Below, piece by piece: positions 34,246 through 42,696 of a stretch of 64,000 nucleotides of DNA. The DNA comes from Pseudomonadota bacterium. Its GTDB lineage: Bacteria; Pseudomonadota; Alphaproteobacteria; Rhizobiales; Rhizobiaceae. Each line of letters starts with the position of its first letter. Position 1 is the stretch's first letter. A model generated the notes under the pieces. It was not told where the DNA came from, ran no database searches, and saw nothing but the letters and a program-made list of their open reading frames with translations. Made by a program: the position numbers and the translations under genes. Location of the stretch: positions 10,667 to 74,666 of the forward strand of contig JAEXYH010000091.1 in assembly GCA_023451735.1 (NCBI GenBank), read 5' to 3'.

Positions 34246-34419
34246 TCAGGGGGCGAGACACTCGTCGCAGATGCCGCAACCATCGTCGTCGATTGCGCCC
34301 GGCAGACAGCGGCGGCAGCAGCAAAGACAAGTCTTGGCTTGCGGACCACCGGCCTGCATCTCTGGCGGAAGGATTTCGACAAGATTGTCGGAAATCAGCT
34401 CAATCGCGGCATCGTCCAT
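34246..34419 (-). CDS. cysteine-rich miniprotein (57 aa)
   Basis: ATG at 34419 (MDDAAIELISDNLVEILPPEM) after GGAG. The first half is an acidic helix; the second half has eight cysteines in about 26 residues (KTCLCCCRRC, then DDDGCGICDEC). The CxCCCxxC...CGxCDxC spacing suggests binding of zinc or an iron-sulfur cluster. It does not match a metallothionein or rubredoxin I know. Convergent with the HAD gene, 22 bp apart. Confidence 0.6.
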   Translation of the reverse strand: MDDAAIELISDNLVEILPPEMQAGGPQAKTCLCCCRRCLPGAIDDDGCGICDECLAP

Positions 34420-35036
34420 CTCGTACTCCAGCGAGGAAACCGCTGAGATAGGAAAGGTTCGCGCCGGTACAAGATCAGCGCCTTGGCCGAAGCGCTCGCT
34501 TCGACATCTGCATGTCGTCTTGGCCGATAGGTCGTGGCAACGCCACCTCCCGCGAGAGGACCAAGAGGACTGGGTTTCAAAGCGATGGCTGGTACCGGTG
34601 GCATCGTGAGCATTGTGGGACAGTCTCGCCGGCCCGCGCCGAACCCTCGTCTCAATCGCAATGGTTACGGCACCGCTTGCCCGGTCCACTCAAAGTGATC
34701 TTCGAAGCCGAAAATGCTCTCAGCGCCATAGCTAAACTTTCCAATAGGCGCGCCACTTTTAGTAACTCATTCGGCGAGCAGACGGCTCCGGCTCTCTATG
34801 CTGGCCGTTGTCATCAGGGCACGTTTGTCTTCAGGCACTGGAAGGAAATCGACTTTGAGCGAACACGTCGACAAGACTAACACGCGGCCTCCATCATGGA
34901 ACGCCTTTCTGGGTTCAGCGCTCCTGTGACCTCGCGCCTGACAGATTGATATTTCAACGATTAACACCACATTGGCGCGAGGGATAGGATCAAATCCTCC
35001 TGTCCTGGCTCAGCCGAATTGGTTCTGGAGGATGTT
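34420..35036. other. intergenic region, no confident gene
   Basis: A plus-strand frame at 34512-34880 lacks a ribosome binding site and is Arg/Ser/Thr-rich; not called. No stress promoter with correct spacing was found before the gene at 35037. Confidence 0.45.
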
Positions 35037-35699
35037 ATGAATATCGGGATTATCGGTGCGGGCCATATCGGCGGCTCGCTGACACGACGTTTGACCGCTG
35101 CCGGCCATACGGTATTTATCGCCAATTCCAGAGGTCCGCAGACCCTGGCTGATCTCGCCGCGCAGACCGGTGCTACGGCGGTCACGACAAGTGAGGCGGC
35201 ACGCGCCGGGGAAATAGTCATCGTGACGATCCCGCAGAACCGGATTCCCGACCTGCCGCGTGATCTGTTCGACGGCGTCGATCCTGAGGTCGTGGTCGTC
35301 GATACCGGCAACTATTACCCGCGTCAGCGGGACGGCAAGATCGCGGCGATTGAAGAGGGCCTGCCGGAAAGCCAATGGGTTGAGACACAACTTAACCACC
35401 CGGTCTTGAAAGCGTTCAACAACATCAATTGGAAAAACCTCTTGAATGACGGCAAGCCAGCCGGCGAGCCTGGCCGGATTGCCCTGCCTGTATCTGGCGA
35501 CGATGCAGCAGCCAAGACGAAACTGTTCACGATCATCGATGATATCGGTTTTGACGCCGTGGACGTCGGCGGACTTGACGAATCGTGGCGTCAACAACCA
35601 GATACACCGGTCTATGGCACAAACCTCGATCTCGAAGGCGTACGTCGGGCTCTTTCCGAAGCTAGTCCTGTTCGGAAGCCCGAATGGTTTGCAGCCTGA
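35037..35699 (+). CDS. NADP-dependent F420-reductase-like Rossmann protein
   Basis: 220 aa from MNIGIIGAGHIGGSLTRRLTAAGH after GGAGG. Also VFIANSRGPQTLADLAAQ, VIVTIPQNRIPDLP, VVDTGNYYPRQRDG, KAFNNINWKNLL and LPVSGDDAAAKTKLFTIIDDIGFDAVDVG. This is the pattern of the NADP oxidoreductase (F420-dependent) family, whose rhizobial members do not use F420 and have unknown substrates. Stand-alone gene. Confidence 0.9.
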   Translation: MNIGIIGAGHIGGSLTRRLTAAGHTVFIANSRGPQTLADLAAQTGATAVTTSEAARAGEIVIVTIPQNRIPDLPRDLFDGVDPEVVVVDTGNYYPRQRDGKIAAIEEGLPESQWVETQLNHPVLKAFNNINWKNLLNDGKPAGEPGRIALPVSGDDAAAKTKLFTIIDDIGFDAVDVGGLDESWRQQPDTPVYGTNLDLEGVRRALSEASPVRKPEWFAA

Positions 35700-35983
35700 A
35701 AGTGCAGACCAAAGCCGGGGGGTTGCTACGACGTAGAACCAGAGTGCTGACGCCGTGCCGGCATCGCCGTCGCTTTCATGCGGCTGCTGTCGGCGCGCGT
35801 GCCGCTGATTGATGCCAAACGCATTGTCACTTCCAGTCGCCTGAACAGACATATCTGCGTCTCAATTCCCCGCTGCTGAACGCTGTGTTCGACTGCAAGG
35901 TTTGCTGGCTGCCGAGATCTGAACCACATTGTTCGGGTGATCGCGAAACAATCAGCACGGCCGCACGGTTCTGTCTTCGGCAA

Positions 35984-36009
35984 GGAACAGAAATGGTTGC
36001 ACCGCAGTT
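35984..36009 (+). promoter_or_regulatory. possible EcfG-type promoter upstream of gene 36033
   Basis: GGAAC (35984-35988), 17 nt, AGTT (36006-36009). One extra base and one mismatch. The rest of 35700-35983 holds no recognised gene. Confidence 0.45.
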
Positions 36010-36032
36010 GCGTACACAGACAGGAGGAGCCG

Positions 36033-36299
36033 ATGAACCTCATTCACACACGCGTCATCCATGAAGGCGCAGGCAATTGGACGGTAGACTTCCTTGGTGA
36101 CGACGGGGAAGCTGTTTCGGTAAAGGTGACTGGCAACGTCGTCACCAGCGAGGATGAAGTTATCGAGCACGCCCGGAAGATCATGGTCGAGCTGACTGCG
36201 TTCGGCACTCGAGGGAGCGGAAAAAGCGTCAACAGTTACGACATGCTGAGTAACGGCAACTTCGACTTCGGTGAGCCATCAGACGGTCGCAAACACTGA
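36033..36299 (+). CDS. hypothetical protein (88 aa)
   Basis: ATG after AGGAGGAG. Starts MNLIHTRVIHEGAGNWTVDFLGDDGEAVSVKV with a likely beta-sheet, then DEVIEHARKIMVELTAFGTR and a polar tail. No catalytic motif or membrane segment. Family not recognised. The excellent ribosome binding site and nearby stress-type promoter support it. Confidence 0.75.
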   Translation: MNLIHTRVIHEGAGNWTVDFLGDDGEAVSVKVTGNVVTSEDEVIEHARKIMVELTAFGTRGSGKSVNSYDMLSNGNFDFGEPSDGRKH

Positions 36300-36367
36300 C
36301 ACTGCGAACAACGTCCCGCGCTGTCCGGCCAATATTATATCATTCGACTAATATAAATGCCGCAACG

Positions 36368-36392
36368 GGAACTTGCCCCGACGTTTGACGTT
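36368..36392 (+). promoter_or_regulatory. perfect EcfG-type promoter upstream of the DUF982 gene
   Basis: GGAAC (36368-36372), 16 nt, CGTT (36389-36392). Exact consensus; ATG at 36425. Confidence 0.78.
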
Positions 36393-36424
36393 CTGTTGCG
36401 GCAAATATGTTGGGAGTCAAAATA

Positions 36425-36682
36425 ATGTCTGGTCCAAACGCACGTTGGAATGATCCTGTTGAGATCACTCTCGCCTCTGGCTCGCATCAGGTCAGCGGTC
36501 CGTTCGAAGCACTTGCGCACATGACGGACAACTGGCCCGCCGAGCAGGGACTTGATTTTGTCCGCGCGAGAAGCGCCTGCCGCGGAGCAATTGCAGGACA
36601 TAAGACAATCGACGAAGCCCGTATCGCTTTTGAAGCTGCGGCCGCAGAGGCCCGGAAACAATTCGATCGCCGGCGGCACTAG
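36425..36682 (+). CDS. DUF982 domain protein (85 aa)
   Basis: MSGPNARWNDPVEITLASGSH, VSGPFEALAHMTDNWPAEQG, ACRGAIAGHKTIDEARIAFEAAAAEA follow the rhizobial DUF982 pattern (W-x-x-P-V, a G-x-x-x-I-x-x-x-x-E-A-L-x-x-L-x-x-W-P stretch, then a helix of A-x-x-A). Function unknown; the domain is abundant in Rhizobiales. Preceded by GGGAG and a perfect stress promoter. Confidence 0.88.
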   Translation: MSGPNARWNDPVEITLASGSHQVSGPFEALAHMTDNWPAEQGLDFVRARSACRGAIAGHKTIDEARIAFEAAAAEARKQFDRRRH

Positions 36683-36804
36683 CTGAAAGGGGAGCCAGGG
36701 AGCACTGCTCTGCGCTCCCCAACGCCGACATCCGCCCCGAAGAAACCCGCTTTCAGTGGCGTGCGATACGGTGAGCGGGCAGGTTGGCTATCGTACAGGT
36801 CCTA

Positions 36805-37020
36805 TCACCTTTCTGCACCCGGCCAGTTGTTGGCGGGTTCATCGACGATCGTTTCAGACAGCGCATCGGCAGGGTCAGGATCGCGCTCGTTGGCAGCTTT
36901 AAGCTCTTCTATTGCCTTTGTAAGCTCAGCGAACACATCGTCTTGCCTTGCCCCCGCGGTGACGGCTCTGTCTACAAGCTTTTCAAGAACAGCTGTGATT
37001 TCTCCGCGCCAATTATCCAC
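36805..37020 (-). CDS. small helical protein (71 aa) overlapping xth
   Basis: GTG start at 37020 after GAGGAG. One or two helices: VDNWRGEITAVLEKLVDRAVTAGA, DDVFAELTKAIEELKAAN, then an acidic tail. It overlaps the end of the exonuclease gene by 8 bp, so it is translated from the same transcript. Family not recognised. Confidence 0.65.
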   Translation of the reverse strand: MDNWRGEITAVLEKLVDRAVTAGARQDDVFAELTKAIEELKAANERDPDPADALSETIVDEPANNWPGAER

Positions 37021-37816
37021 TACGAGTTCTCCTCTTCCTTGGTTTTCCAAATAGTTCGATCCATGTCGGTGCGTGGTCACTTGTGCGGTCCCAGCCGCGG
37101 ACATGCCTATCGACGCCGCCACCCGATAAGTTGGGGGCAATCTCTGGGCTGAGGAGAAAGTGGTCGATCCTCAGACCTGCGTTCCTGCCGTAGGCGTCGC
37201 GGAAATAGTCCCAAAACGTATAGATCGTTTCGTCTGGAAAGAGGTGTCTTAAGGCGTCCGTCCACCCCTGCCCTAAAAGTCGGTGATAGGCGTCTCTGAT
37301 CTCAGTGCGAAACAATGCATCGTCAACCCATCGCTCCGGCTTGTAGACATCCAGCTCGGTGGGCATGACGTTGTAGTCGCCCGCGAGAATGACCGGCACA
37401 TCCAGTTCGAGCAACTCGTTGGCGTAAGAAGTGAGCCGGTCGAACCAACGGAGCTTGTACTCGAATTTGGGACCGGGATATGGATTGCCATTCGGCAGGT
37501 ACAGGCAGCCGATGATCATACCGTCCACGACCGCTTCGATGTAGCGGCTGTGAAGATCATCGTTGTCGCCAGGAAGTCCGCACCGAGTCTCAAGTGGGAT
37601 CAAGCCCTTGGCGAGGATGGCAACGCCATTCCAGGATTTCTGGCCCTGCCAGATCGCACCATAGCCCGCAGTTTCGATTGCCTTTGATGGAAACTTGTTG
37701 TCTGGCGACTTGAGTTCTTGCAGGCAAACGACATCTGGAGTGGTCTCTTCAAGCCAACGGAGAAGGACATCAAGACGTCCATTCACTCCGTTGACATTAT
37801 AGGTCGCGATCCTCAC
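37013..37816 (-). CDS. xthA: exodeoxyribonuclease III (AP endonuclease)
   Basis: 267 aa. MRIATYNVNGVNGRLDVLLRWL; metal-binding Glu in VVCLQELKSPD; WNGVAIL; catalytic GDYNVMPTELDVY; RNAGLRIDHFLLS; and the terminal catalytic His in TSDHAPTWIEL. It removes 3' blocking groups and cleaves at abasic sites in base-excision repair. It is the middle gene of a three-gene minus-strand cluster with the small proteins at 37820 and 36805. Together with uvsE it gives the window a DNA-repair element. Confidence 0.95.
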   Translation of the reverse strand: MRIATYNVNGVNGRLDVLLRWLEETTPDVVCLQELKSPDNKFPSKAIETAGYGAIWQGQKSWNGVAILAKGLIPLETRCGLPGDNDDLHSRYIEAVVDGMIIGCLYLPNGNPYPGPKFEYKLRWFDRLTSYANELLELDVPVILAGDYNVMPTELDVYKPERWVDDALFRTEIRDAYHRLLGQGWTDALRHLFPDETIYTFWDYFRDAYGRNAGLRIDHFLLSPEIAPNLSGGGVDRHVRGWDRTSDHAPTWIELFGKPRKRRTRSG

Positions 37817-37819
37817 CGC

Positions 37820-37996
37820 CTACTTCTTGTGGTCGCCCTTGTCGCCCTCACCAGGCTTTGCTGCATTCTTGGCCTGGTGGCGTTTATCGGCAGACAGTGA
37901 CCTCCCGACATCCACCGATCCCTTGAATTTGCCGTCTTCATCACGCCGAACGTAGCGTTTGTCGTTTCCGGTATCGATGAGCTCTCGCTTTGACAT
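37820..37996 (-). CDS. small basic hydrophilic protein (58 aa)
   Basis: ATG at 37996 after AGGAG. Opens MSKRELIDTGNDKRYVRRDED, then GKFKGSVDVGRSLSADKRHQ and a lysine-rich end. I recall closely similar short proteins in Rhizobium genomes as uncharacterised. Probably disordered and nucleic-acid-binding by charge (inference). It precedes xthA by 3 bp and is likely cotranscribed. Confidence 0.75.
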   Translation of the reverse strand: MSKRELIDTGNDKRYVRRDEDGKFKGSVDVGRSLSADKRHQAKNAAKPGEGDKGDHKK

Positions 37997-38057
37997 CTGG
38001 ATCTCCTATCTGTGTTCTCAACAAACGCATTGCATCGCGAAAAGTTACGAGGCGACA

Positions 38058-38390
38058 TTGCCAAGACAATCCAAGTCATATCCAAGCACCCCTGACGGGC
38101 GGTATTTCGTAGTGCGCGGACGACTTTGGCGATTGAGCAACCCTGCCCTCGATGAGACGACGAGAGCGGCTCTCGTGACTGAACTCATGTCGGCTCGACG
38201 GGCCGTCCGAGATGCCCATGGCGAACCTAAAGTATTGAGAAAGGCAAGACTTTGGGTTGATGACGCAAAGACTAAGCTGGGTGAGCGCGGTCCCGTCTGG
38301 TGGGATGACGGCGCCCCTGACTACAATCGACATATGGCGGTCAACACGCCCTATGCTGACTGGTTCCTGACATTGGGTCAGACGCGCTGA
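38058..38390 (+). CDS. hypothetical protein with YFVVRGRLWR motif (110 aa)
   Basis: TTG start at 38058 with GAGG at good spacing; no ATG is suitable. Conserved features: DGRYFVVRGRLWRLSNPALDE, TELMSARRAV, and GERGPVWWDDGAPDYNRHMAVNTPYADWF. Proteins with this core are frequent and uncharacterised in Rhizobiales and Burkholderia relatives (recollection). The Trp/Asp/His-rich C-terminus could form a binding site. Confidence 0.75.
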   Translation: MPRQSKSYPSTPDGRYFVVRGRLWRLSNPALDETTRAALVTELMSARRAVRDAHGEPKVLRKARLWVDDAKTKLGERGPVWWDDGAPDYNRHMAVNTPYADWFLTLGQTR

Positions 38391-38618
38391 CCACCCTTTC
38401 CCGCCACCGCACACGCCGCGTACCGTTCAGCAGCCGATCAAGTCATTAGACCGTACCGTTTCTGAACAGTCTAAAGGGGACAACTCATCGAGATTTCTCC
38501 AAGAATCAATCGAAGCCGGGATAGCGGAGACGCACGCAGGTGTTCCAGTCCAGACCGCAAGACGTCACGAAAAGCCCAGCTTGAAGCTGGCTCGATCATA
38601 TGAACGCGATGAGGCTGA

Positions 38619-38921
38619 CTAGATTCCTGATCCGTCGAGTTCTTCGTCGCTTCTTCCATCCCATGCAGGCACCGTCATGTGATCAACCTCGGCTGCAGGC
38701 ATCGGCATCCAGCACTTCAGTTCCGGTTCAGCGTATTCGATAATCAATCCGGGTGAGGAATCAGATGAGCGCCAGCCGCCTTCACCGAATTGATCGCCCT
38801 TCGACCAGTAAGCCAGATCGACAGCTCCAGGCCCCTGTTCTGAGGGCCGGATCGTAACAAGGATCCGGCTTCCATCTCTCGGCGCGCTCTGCATGTGTCG
38901 CCAGCGATCCTGTTCTTCCAT
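38619..38921 (-). CDS. DUF551-like hypothetical protein (100 aa)
   Basis: WRHMQSAPRDGSRILVTIRPSEQGP, VDLAYWSKGDQF, GWRSSDSSPG and ECWMPMP-like KCWMPMPAAE follow the W-x-x-x-x-x-A-P-x-D-G pattern of DUF551/phage-derived proteins, often found as morons in alphaproteobacterial genomes. AGGAGG precedes the ATG. Function unknown. Confidence 0.75.
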   Translation of the reverse strand: MEEQDRWRHMQSAPRDGSRILVTIRPSEQGPGAVDLAYWSKGDQFGEGGWRSSDSSPGLIIEYAEPELKCWMPMPAAEVDHMTVPAWDGRSDEELDGSGI

Positions 38922-39104
38922 CTGTTCCTCCTCGCCTTCAACGCAAGTGTCTTCGAGCCCGGTCGGTTGGTCAATAGGAGCCCGCTATCGCTCTAGGCAG
39001 TCCGGAATGCAGAACGAGTAGCCGAGAAATAGAATATTGCCCTGCAGCTTTGGCAACGAGAGGCGCCTTTGCGCGTTGACGCTCTGGAAAATCTGGAGGT
39101 TGAC

Positions 39105-39929
39105 ATGCGGACCGCAATCCGTTTCGAGTTCTTGGCAAAGTTGGGTTATGCAGCGCGAGGCGTGGTATTCCTGCTGGTTGCGGGACTCGCGCTTTTCTCA
39201 GGAGTAACCGGCGGCCAACCAGAGGCAAAATCGGCGATATCGACCTTACTGCAGCAGCCTCTGGGGCGCGTTTGGGTCGGCTTGGTCGGCCTTGGCCTGC
39301 TTGGATTTGTCGCTTGGCGACTGGCTCAATCTGTTGCGGATGCCGATGGGCAAGGCACGAGCGGTAAAGCCGTGGTCATACGGGCTGCACTCTTCGGTAG
39401 CGCCGTGACTTACTTCGGTCTCGCTGTTTTTGCTCTTGGGCATGCGGCAAGTTCCAGCGGCGACAACGGAGGATCGGGGGAACAAGGTCTCGCCGAATGG
39501 GTAATGTCGCAACCATTCGGATCATACATCGCCATGTCGATTGGCATCGGACTGATCGTGGGAGGCATCGTCACAGGTGCAAAAGGCGCTTTGCGCAAGT
39601 TTGAGAAATATGTCCACTTTCCGGATCGGAGAGGCATCCTTACCTATATCTGTATGTATGGCCTGATTGCCCGAGGCGTCGTGTTTTCTGTCACCGGCAT
39701 ATTGTTCGCCTACGCTGGCTTCAACGTCGATCCAGATCAGGCGGGAGGCATCGCCGACGCACTGGAGTGGCTGCGAGCACTGCCGTTCGGCTCCGCGCTT
39801 TATCTTGTTGTTGCAATTGGATTGGCCGCTTTTGGGATCTACAACTTGATAGCTGCAAAGTATCGAACCGTGAGAGGGCCAAAGCTCGATGATGTAAAAC
39901 GTGCTGTGCTCCTTAGTTTACGCAACTAG
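39105..39929 (+). CDS. DUF1206 family membrane protein
   Basis: 274 aa from the ATG at 39105 after GGAGG. Three repeats of a two-helix unit: LAKLGYAARGVVFLLVAGLALFSG, LGLLGFVAWRLAQSVAD; AALFGSAVTYFGLAVFALGHA, YIAMSIGIGLIVGGIVTGAKG; ICMYGLIARGVVFSVTGILFAYAGF, LYLVVAIGLAAFGIYNLIAAKYR. The threefold RG-x-VF/YxARGxVF repeat defines DUF1206. Function unknown. Confidence 0.93.
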   Translation: MRTAIRFEFLAKLGYAARGVVFLLVAGLALFSGVTGGQPEAKSAISTLLQQPLGRVWVGLVGLGLLGFVAWRLAQSVADADGQGTSGKAVVIRAALFGSAVTYFGLAVFALGHAASSSGDNGGSGEQGLAEWVMSQPFGSYIAMSIGIGLIVGGIVTGAKGALRKFEKYVHFPDRRGILTYICMYGLIARGVVFSVTGILFAYAGFNVDPDQAGGIADALEWLRALPFGSALYLVVAIGLAAFGIYNLIAAKYRTVRGPKLDDVKRAVLLSLRN

Positions 39930-39974
39930 GCCGGAACGATTGTGCCCCCGGCGCTTGCGAGGATTGGAAAAACC

Positions 39975-40226
39975 ATGATTTCGTCGTCAATCTTTAATGT
40001 GGATCAGCTCAATACGATCAGAGACGCCCATTTGGAGTGGTGTGCTGAGAACTCGGTCGACCCCAAAAGCCCGCTGGGTAAAGAAGCGGCCGCCTTCTTG
40101 ATCAAGGCCTACGACGTCGAGCGTGACAATCCCGATGGTCTGGTTGCGGTGCTCGAACGTTATATCCAAGAACGCGGAAGTCACGTTCAAATCGGATCGG
40201 CTGACATTCCGTCATCCGAAGGTTAG
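39975..40226 (+). CDS. hypothetical protein (83 aa)
   Basis: Starts MISSSIFNVDQLNTIRDAHLEWCAEN, then PLGKEAAAFLIKAYDVERDNPDGLVAVLERYI. Helical, with an N-terminal acidic/Trp pattern typical of small rhizobial proteins of unknown function. No catalytic motif. It follows the DUF1206 gene by 45 bp and may share its transcript. Confidence 0.7.
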   Translation: MISSSIFNVDQLNTIRDAHLEWCAENSVDPKSPLGKEAAAFLIKAYDVERDNPDGLVAVLERYIQERGSHVQIGSADIPSSEG

Positions 40227-40292
40227 CCCGATCTATCTGATACCCCGGTCGATCGAAACTTGGACGTTCGGCAAAATCTTCCAAAGCCAACC

Positions 40293-40928
40293 CTACACAG
40301 CAAAGGCATAAGGTCCGCCCTTTTCGAGCGCCGCGATATACGCAGGCCGCGCATGGATGCGGTCCAGCCACGCCATTGTAGCTGGTCGGTTGCGACCAAG
40401 CCTGCCTCGTGCATGAGCCGCTTCAAGTGGAAAGCTCATCATGATGTCGGCTGCAGTGATCTGGCTACCTGCAAACCAGGGCCGTAAAGCGAGCTCGCCC
40501 TCGATGAAATCGAGATGCGTATCGAGCATCGGCTGAATGCGCTTTATGGCCGTCCGACCCAAGAGGGGGATCTTGGATGCAATCAGCATTGCAAACAGGA
40601 CCGGCATCACCGAACCTTCGGCGTAATGCAGGAACTGACGATATAAAAGAGGGTCGGTTACATCATTTGGACCGAGCCGCCCGCCCGCTCGCTCGACGAG
40701 AAACTCGCAGATCGCACCGGTCTCGACGACAATGGTTCGGTGCCCATCTTCGCCCACATCCTCCAGGATCGGCGACTTACCAAGGGGATGAATGGCTTTT
40801 AGCTCTTTGGGCGCGGACATATCCGAGTTGCGGCGGTGACGCCGGATCTCAAAGTCGAGGCCAAGCTCTTCGAGCATCCAAAGAATGCGATGCGATCGGC
40901 TGTTACTCAGGTGATGGACAATCAGCAT
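40293..40928 (-). CDS. glutathione S-transferase
   Basis: 211 aa. N-terminal thioredoxin fold: LIVHHLSNSRSHRILWMLEELGLDFEI, the cis-Pro and Glu-Ser-like site in GKSPILEDV and VVETGAICEFLVERAG. The C-terminal helical domain has ITAADIMMSFPLEAA (the conserved N-capping D). The N-terminal Ser in SNSRSHR is the likely catalytic residue. It conjugates or reduces electrophiles with glutathione. It is 13 bp downstream of the PNPOx gene, probably in the same transcript from the perfect stress promoter at 41450. Confidence 0.92.
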   Translation of the reverse strand: MLIVHHLSNSRSHRILWMLEELGLDFEIRRHRRNSDMSAPKELKAIHPLGKSPILEDVGEDGHRTIVVETGAICEFLVERAGGRLGPNDVTDPLLYRQFLHYAEGSVMPVLFAMLIASKIPLLGRTAIKRIQPMLDTHLDFIEGELALRPWFAGSQITAADIMMSFPLEAAHARGRLGRNRPATMAWLDRIHARPAYIAALEKGGPYAFAV

Positions 40929-40941
40929 ACGCGCTTGCGCC

Positions 40942-41424
40942 CTACATATGAACCTTGGCGTTCTCGCCCATGTCCGGCCGCGTCTTGCTCACGGCGGCAG
41001 CCGCCATTTTTATGTAGCTGATGATGGTGCCGGGGCTATCCCAGTATTCGGCGTAGGACGGCGTCACCTTCAGTATCCGGATCGACGGGTCATTGGCATC
41101 TTCCCACCAAGCTTTCGCGGGCGTTGCCCACAGCTCGCGGATTTTCTCACGGTCATTCTCGATCTCCGCGGTCCCGGAGACTGAAACATATTTTTGACCC
41201 TTTGAGTCAGCAAAAGCCAGGCAAACGTTAGGATATCGGGCTATCTCCTCGTCCTTGTGGCTAGCCACATCCGTCAGGAAATAGAAGGCATTGTCGATAC
41301 GTTCCGGATAGGCGGACATTGGACGAGCCCGAAGATCGGTGCCACTCTGTGTCGTCAGCATGCAAAAGCCGATTTTCTCAGCCAAATCCCAAACCATTGC
41401 ATTTTGATCTTCTTCGTGAGCCAT
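40942..41424 (-). CDS. pyridoxamine 5'-phosphate oxidase family protein (general stress type)
   Basis: 160 aa from MAHEEDQNAMVWDLAEKIGFCML, after AGAGGAG. LRARPMSAYPERIDNAFYFLTDVASHKDEEIARYPNVCLAFADSKGQKYVSVSG is the flavin-binding split barrel; WWEDANDPSIRILKVTPSYAEYWDSPG is the C-terminal signature of general stress protein 26-like members. Paralogue of the gene at 5083. A perfect stress promoter lies 26 bp upstream, excluding the longer frame to 41535. Confidence 0.92.
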   Translation of the reverse strand: MAHEEDQNAMVWDLAEKIGFCMLTTQSGTDLRARPMSAYPERIDNAFYFLTDVASHKDEEIARYPNVCLAFADSKGQKYVSVSGTAEIENDREKIRELWATPAKAWWEDANDPSIRILKVTPSYAEYWDSPGTIISYIKMAAAAVSKTRPDMGENAKVHM

Positions 41425-41449
41425 CGTGATCTCCTCTGTGACGCCAGAA

Positions 41450-41474
41450 AACGAAAGCGACCAACGAATGTTCC
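41450..41474 (-). promoter_or_regulatory. perfect EcfG-type promoter for the PNPOx-GST transcript
   Basis: Minus strand: GGAAC (41474-41470), 16 nt, CGTT (41453-41450). Exact consensus. Confidence 0.78.
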
Positions 41475-41613
41475 CGCCCCTTCGACACCATAGCGAGGAT
41501 AACCGATCTTTGCGGTTTCGTGAAAGTCGTGACAAAGCAGCTTTACCCTGCGGCCATACAGGAGGACCGTTAGCATACCAGCCTCCGACGAGCGTGCGAT
41601 AAACCTGCGCTGC

Positions 41614-42042
41614 TCACTTCGCTACAAGATATGACATTCCGACGGACCGTGGTGCGGTCGGTTTGAATCCGAATTGCTCGTATAGTCTGTTGGCGGGTAC
41701 GTCCGCGATCAAGCTCACGTAAGCTGACTTCGGCAGCTTGCATTCCACATATTCCATAATCGATGCCATGATCATTTTCCCGAGCCCGCGTCCCTGATGA
41801 TCAGGATGGACAGCAATGTCGGTCACCTGAAAGAAACAACCCCCGTCGCCGACCAATCGTCCCATCGCCACCGCGGTTCCGTTGTAGCGGACAACTGCTG
41901 CGAAGATTGTCCCTTTCAACCCGATTTCAGCAGCATCTCTTTCGAACGGCGTCAGGCCGGAAATTTTTCGCAGACGCATGTAGTCGTCAATTTCGGGCGT
42001 TTGCCTCGCGACCGAATAGGTGTTCTCGTCATCAGCGGCCAT
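41614..42042 (-). CDS. GNAT family N-acetyltransferase
   Basis: 142 aa. YNGTAVAMGRLVGDGGCFFQVTDIAVHPDHQGRGLGKMIMASIMEYV carries motif A with the Q-x-x-G-x-G acetyl-CoA loop; VSLIADVPANRLYEQFGFKPT is motif B. Acetylates an amine of unknown identity. GAGGAATG precedes the start. Stand-alone. Confidence 0.92.
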   Translation of the reverse strand: MAADDENTYSVARQTPEIDDYMRLRKISGLTPFERDAAEIGLKGTIFAAVVRYNGTAVAMGRLVGDGGCFFQVTDIAVHPDHQGRGLGKMIMASIMEYVECKLPKSAYVSLIADVPANRLYEQFGFKPTAPRSVGMSYLVAK

Positions 42043-42144
42043 TCATTCCTCACGCACAAGAGATCTCCACAGCAGGAAATCATAGCTGCTCATTCAGCTC
42101 TCTTGAAAGCCGCTTTCGTTCTTTTCTTCGGGTTATCTGACGGG

Positions 42145-42696
42145 TCAAGGCTTCGGACGCCCGGATGGAAATCCCGCTGGGTGACCGCTCGATGCCCCGA
42201 TCAACAGGTCCTCGGACCCATAAATCCCGAGTATGGTTATTTCGATGGTTTCAGCGGTGTGCTCGAGGTCGACGGCAGATGCCTCCACCTGCTCAGCAGC
42301 AGAACTTCGTGCATATTCAACGATGCAGTCGAAGGTTCCCATGTCAGCCATGACGCCGGACTGGAGCGGACCCTGTCGTGTCATTCGTTGCCAACCTGTA
42401 TCGACACCCGACCGTCTGATGTCCTCGGCGTCCGTAATATAGGCCATGTGGACCTCCCCTCCAGCAACAATTTTTGCCACGACGCTCTGGATATGGACGG
42501 GGTCTCTGCTCATGTTGGTGACAAGACAGTGCGCGTTCAATGCTCTTCCCTCGCCATGGTTGATCACCAGCATTGGTTTGATCTGCCGTCGATGTCCTAC
42601 GACAAAAATATGGAGATAGACGGCCCATATGCAGAGTGTTCCGACGCTAGCCAATGCCGATGCGATCGGCGCATATTCCCCAAGATGGTCCAGCAA
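42145..42696 (-). CDS. hypothetical membrane-anchored protein (183 aa)
   Basis: One N-terminal hydrophobic segment (ASALASVGTLCIWAVYLHIFVVG) followed by a soluble, beta-rich domain: RQIKPMLVINHGEGRALNAHCLVTNMSRDPVHIQSVVAKIV, then HTAETIEITILGIYGSEDLLIGAS. The pattern recurs in rhizobial genomes as uncharacterised membrane proteins (recollection). The tail is Pro/Gly-rich. Confidence 0.75.
   Translation of the reverse strand: MLDHLGEYAPIASALASVGTLCIWAVYLHIFVVGHRRQIKPMLVINHGEGRALNAHCLVTNMSRDPVHIQSVVAKIVAGGEVHMAYITDAEDIRRSGVDTGWQRMTRQGPLQSGVMADMGTFDCIVEYARSSAAEQVEASAVDLEHTAETIEITILGIYGSEDLLIGASSGHPAGFPSGRPKP

Noticed and set aside
34512..34880. Plus-strand 122-codon frame after the Cys-rich gene
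   Set aside because: No start signal; composition rich in Arg, Ser and Thr; no conserved segments seen.
39934..39955. GGAAC at 39934 as a stress promoter for the gene at 39975
   Set aside because: No CGTT, GGTT or TT at the allowed spacing of 16-19 nt.
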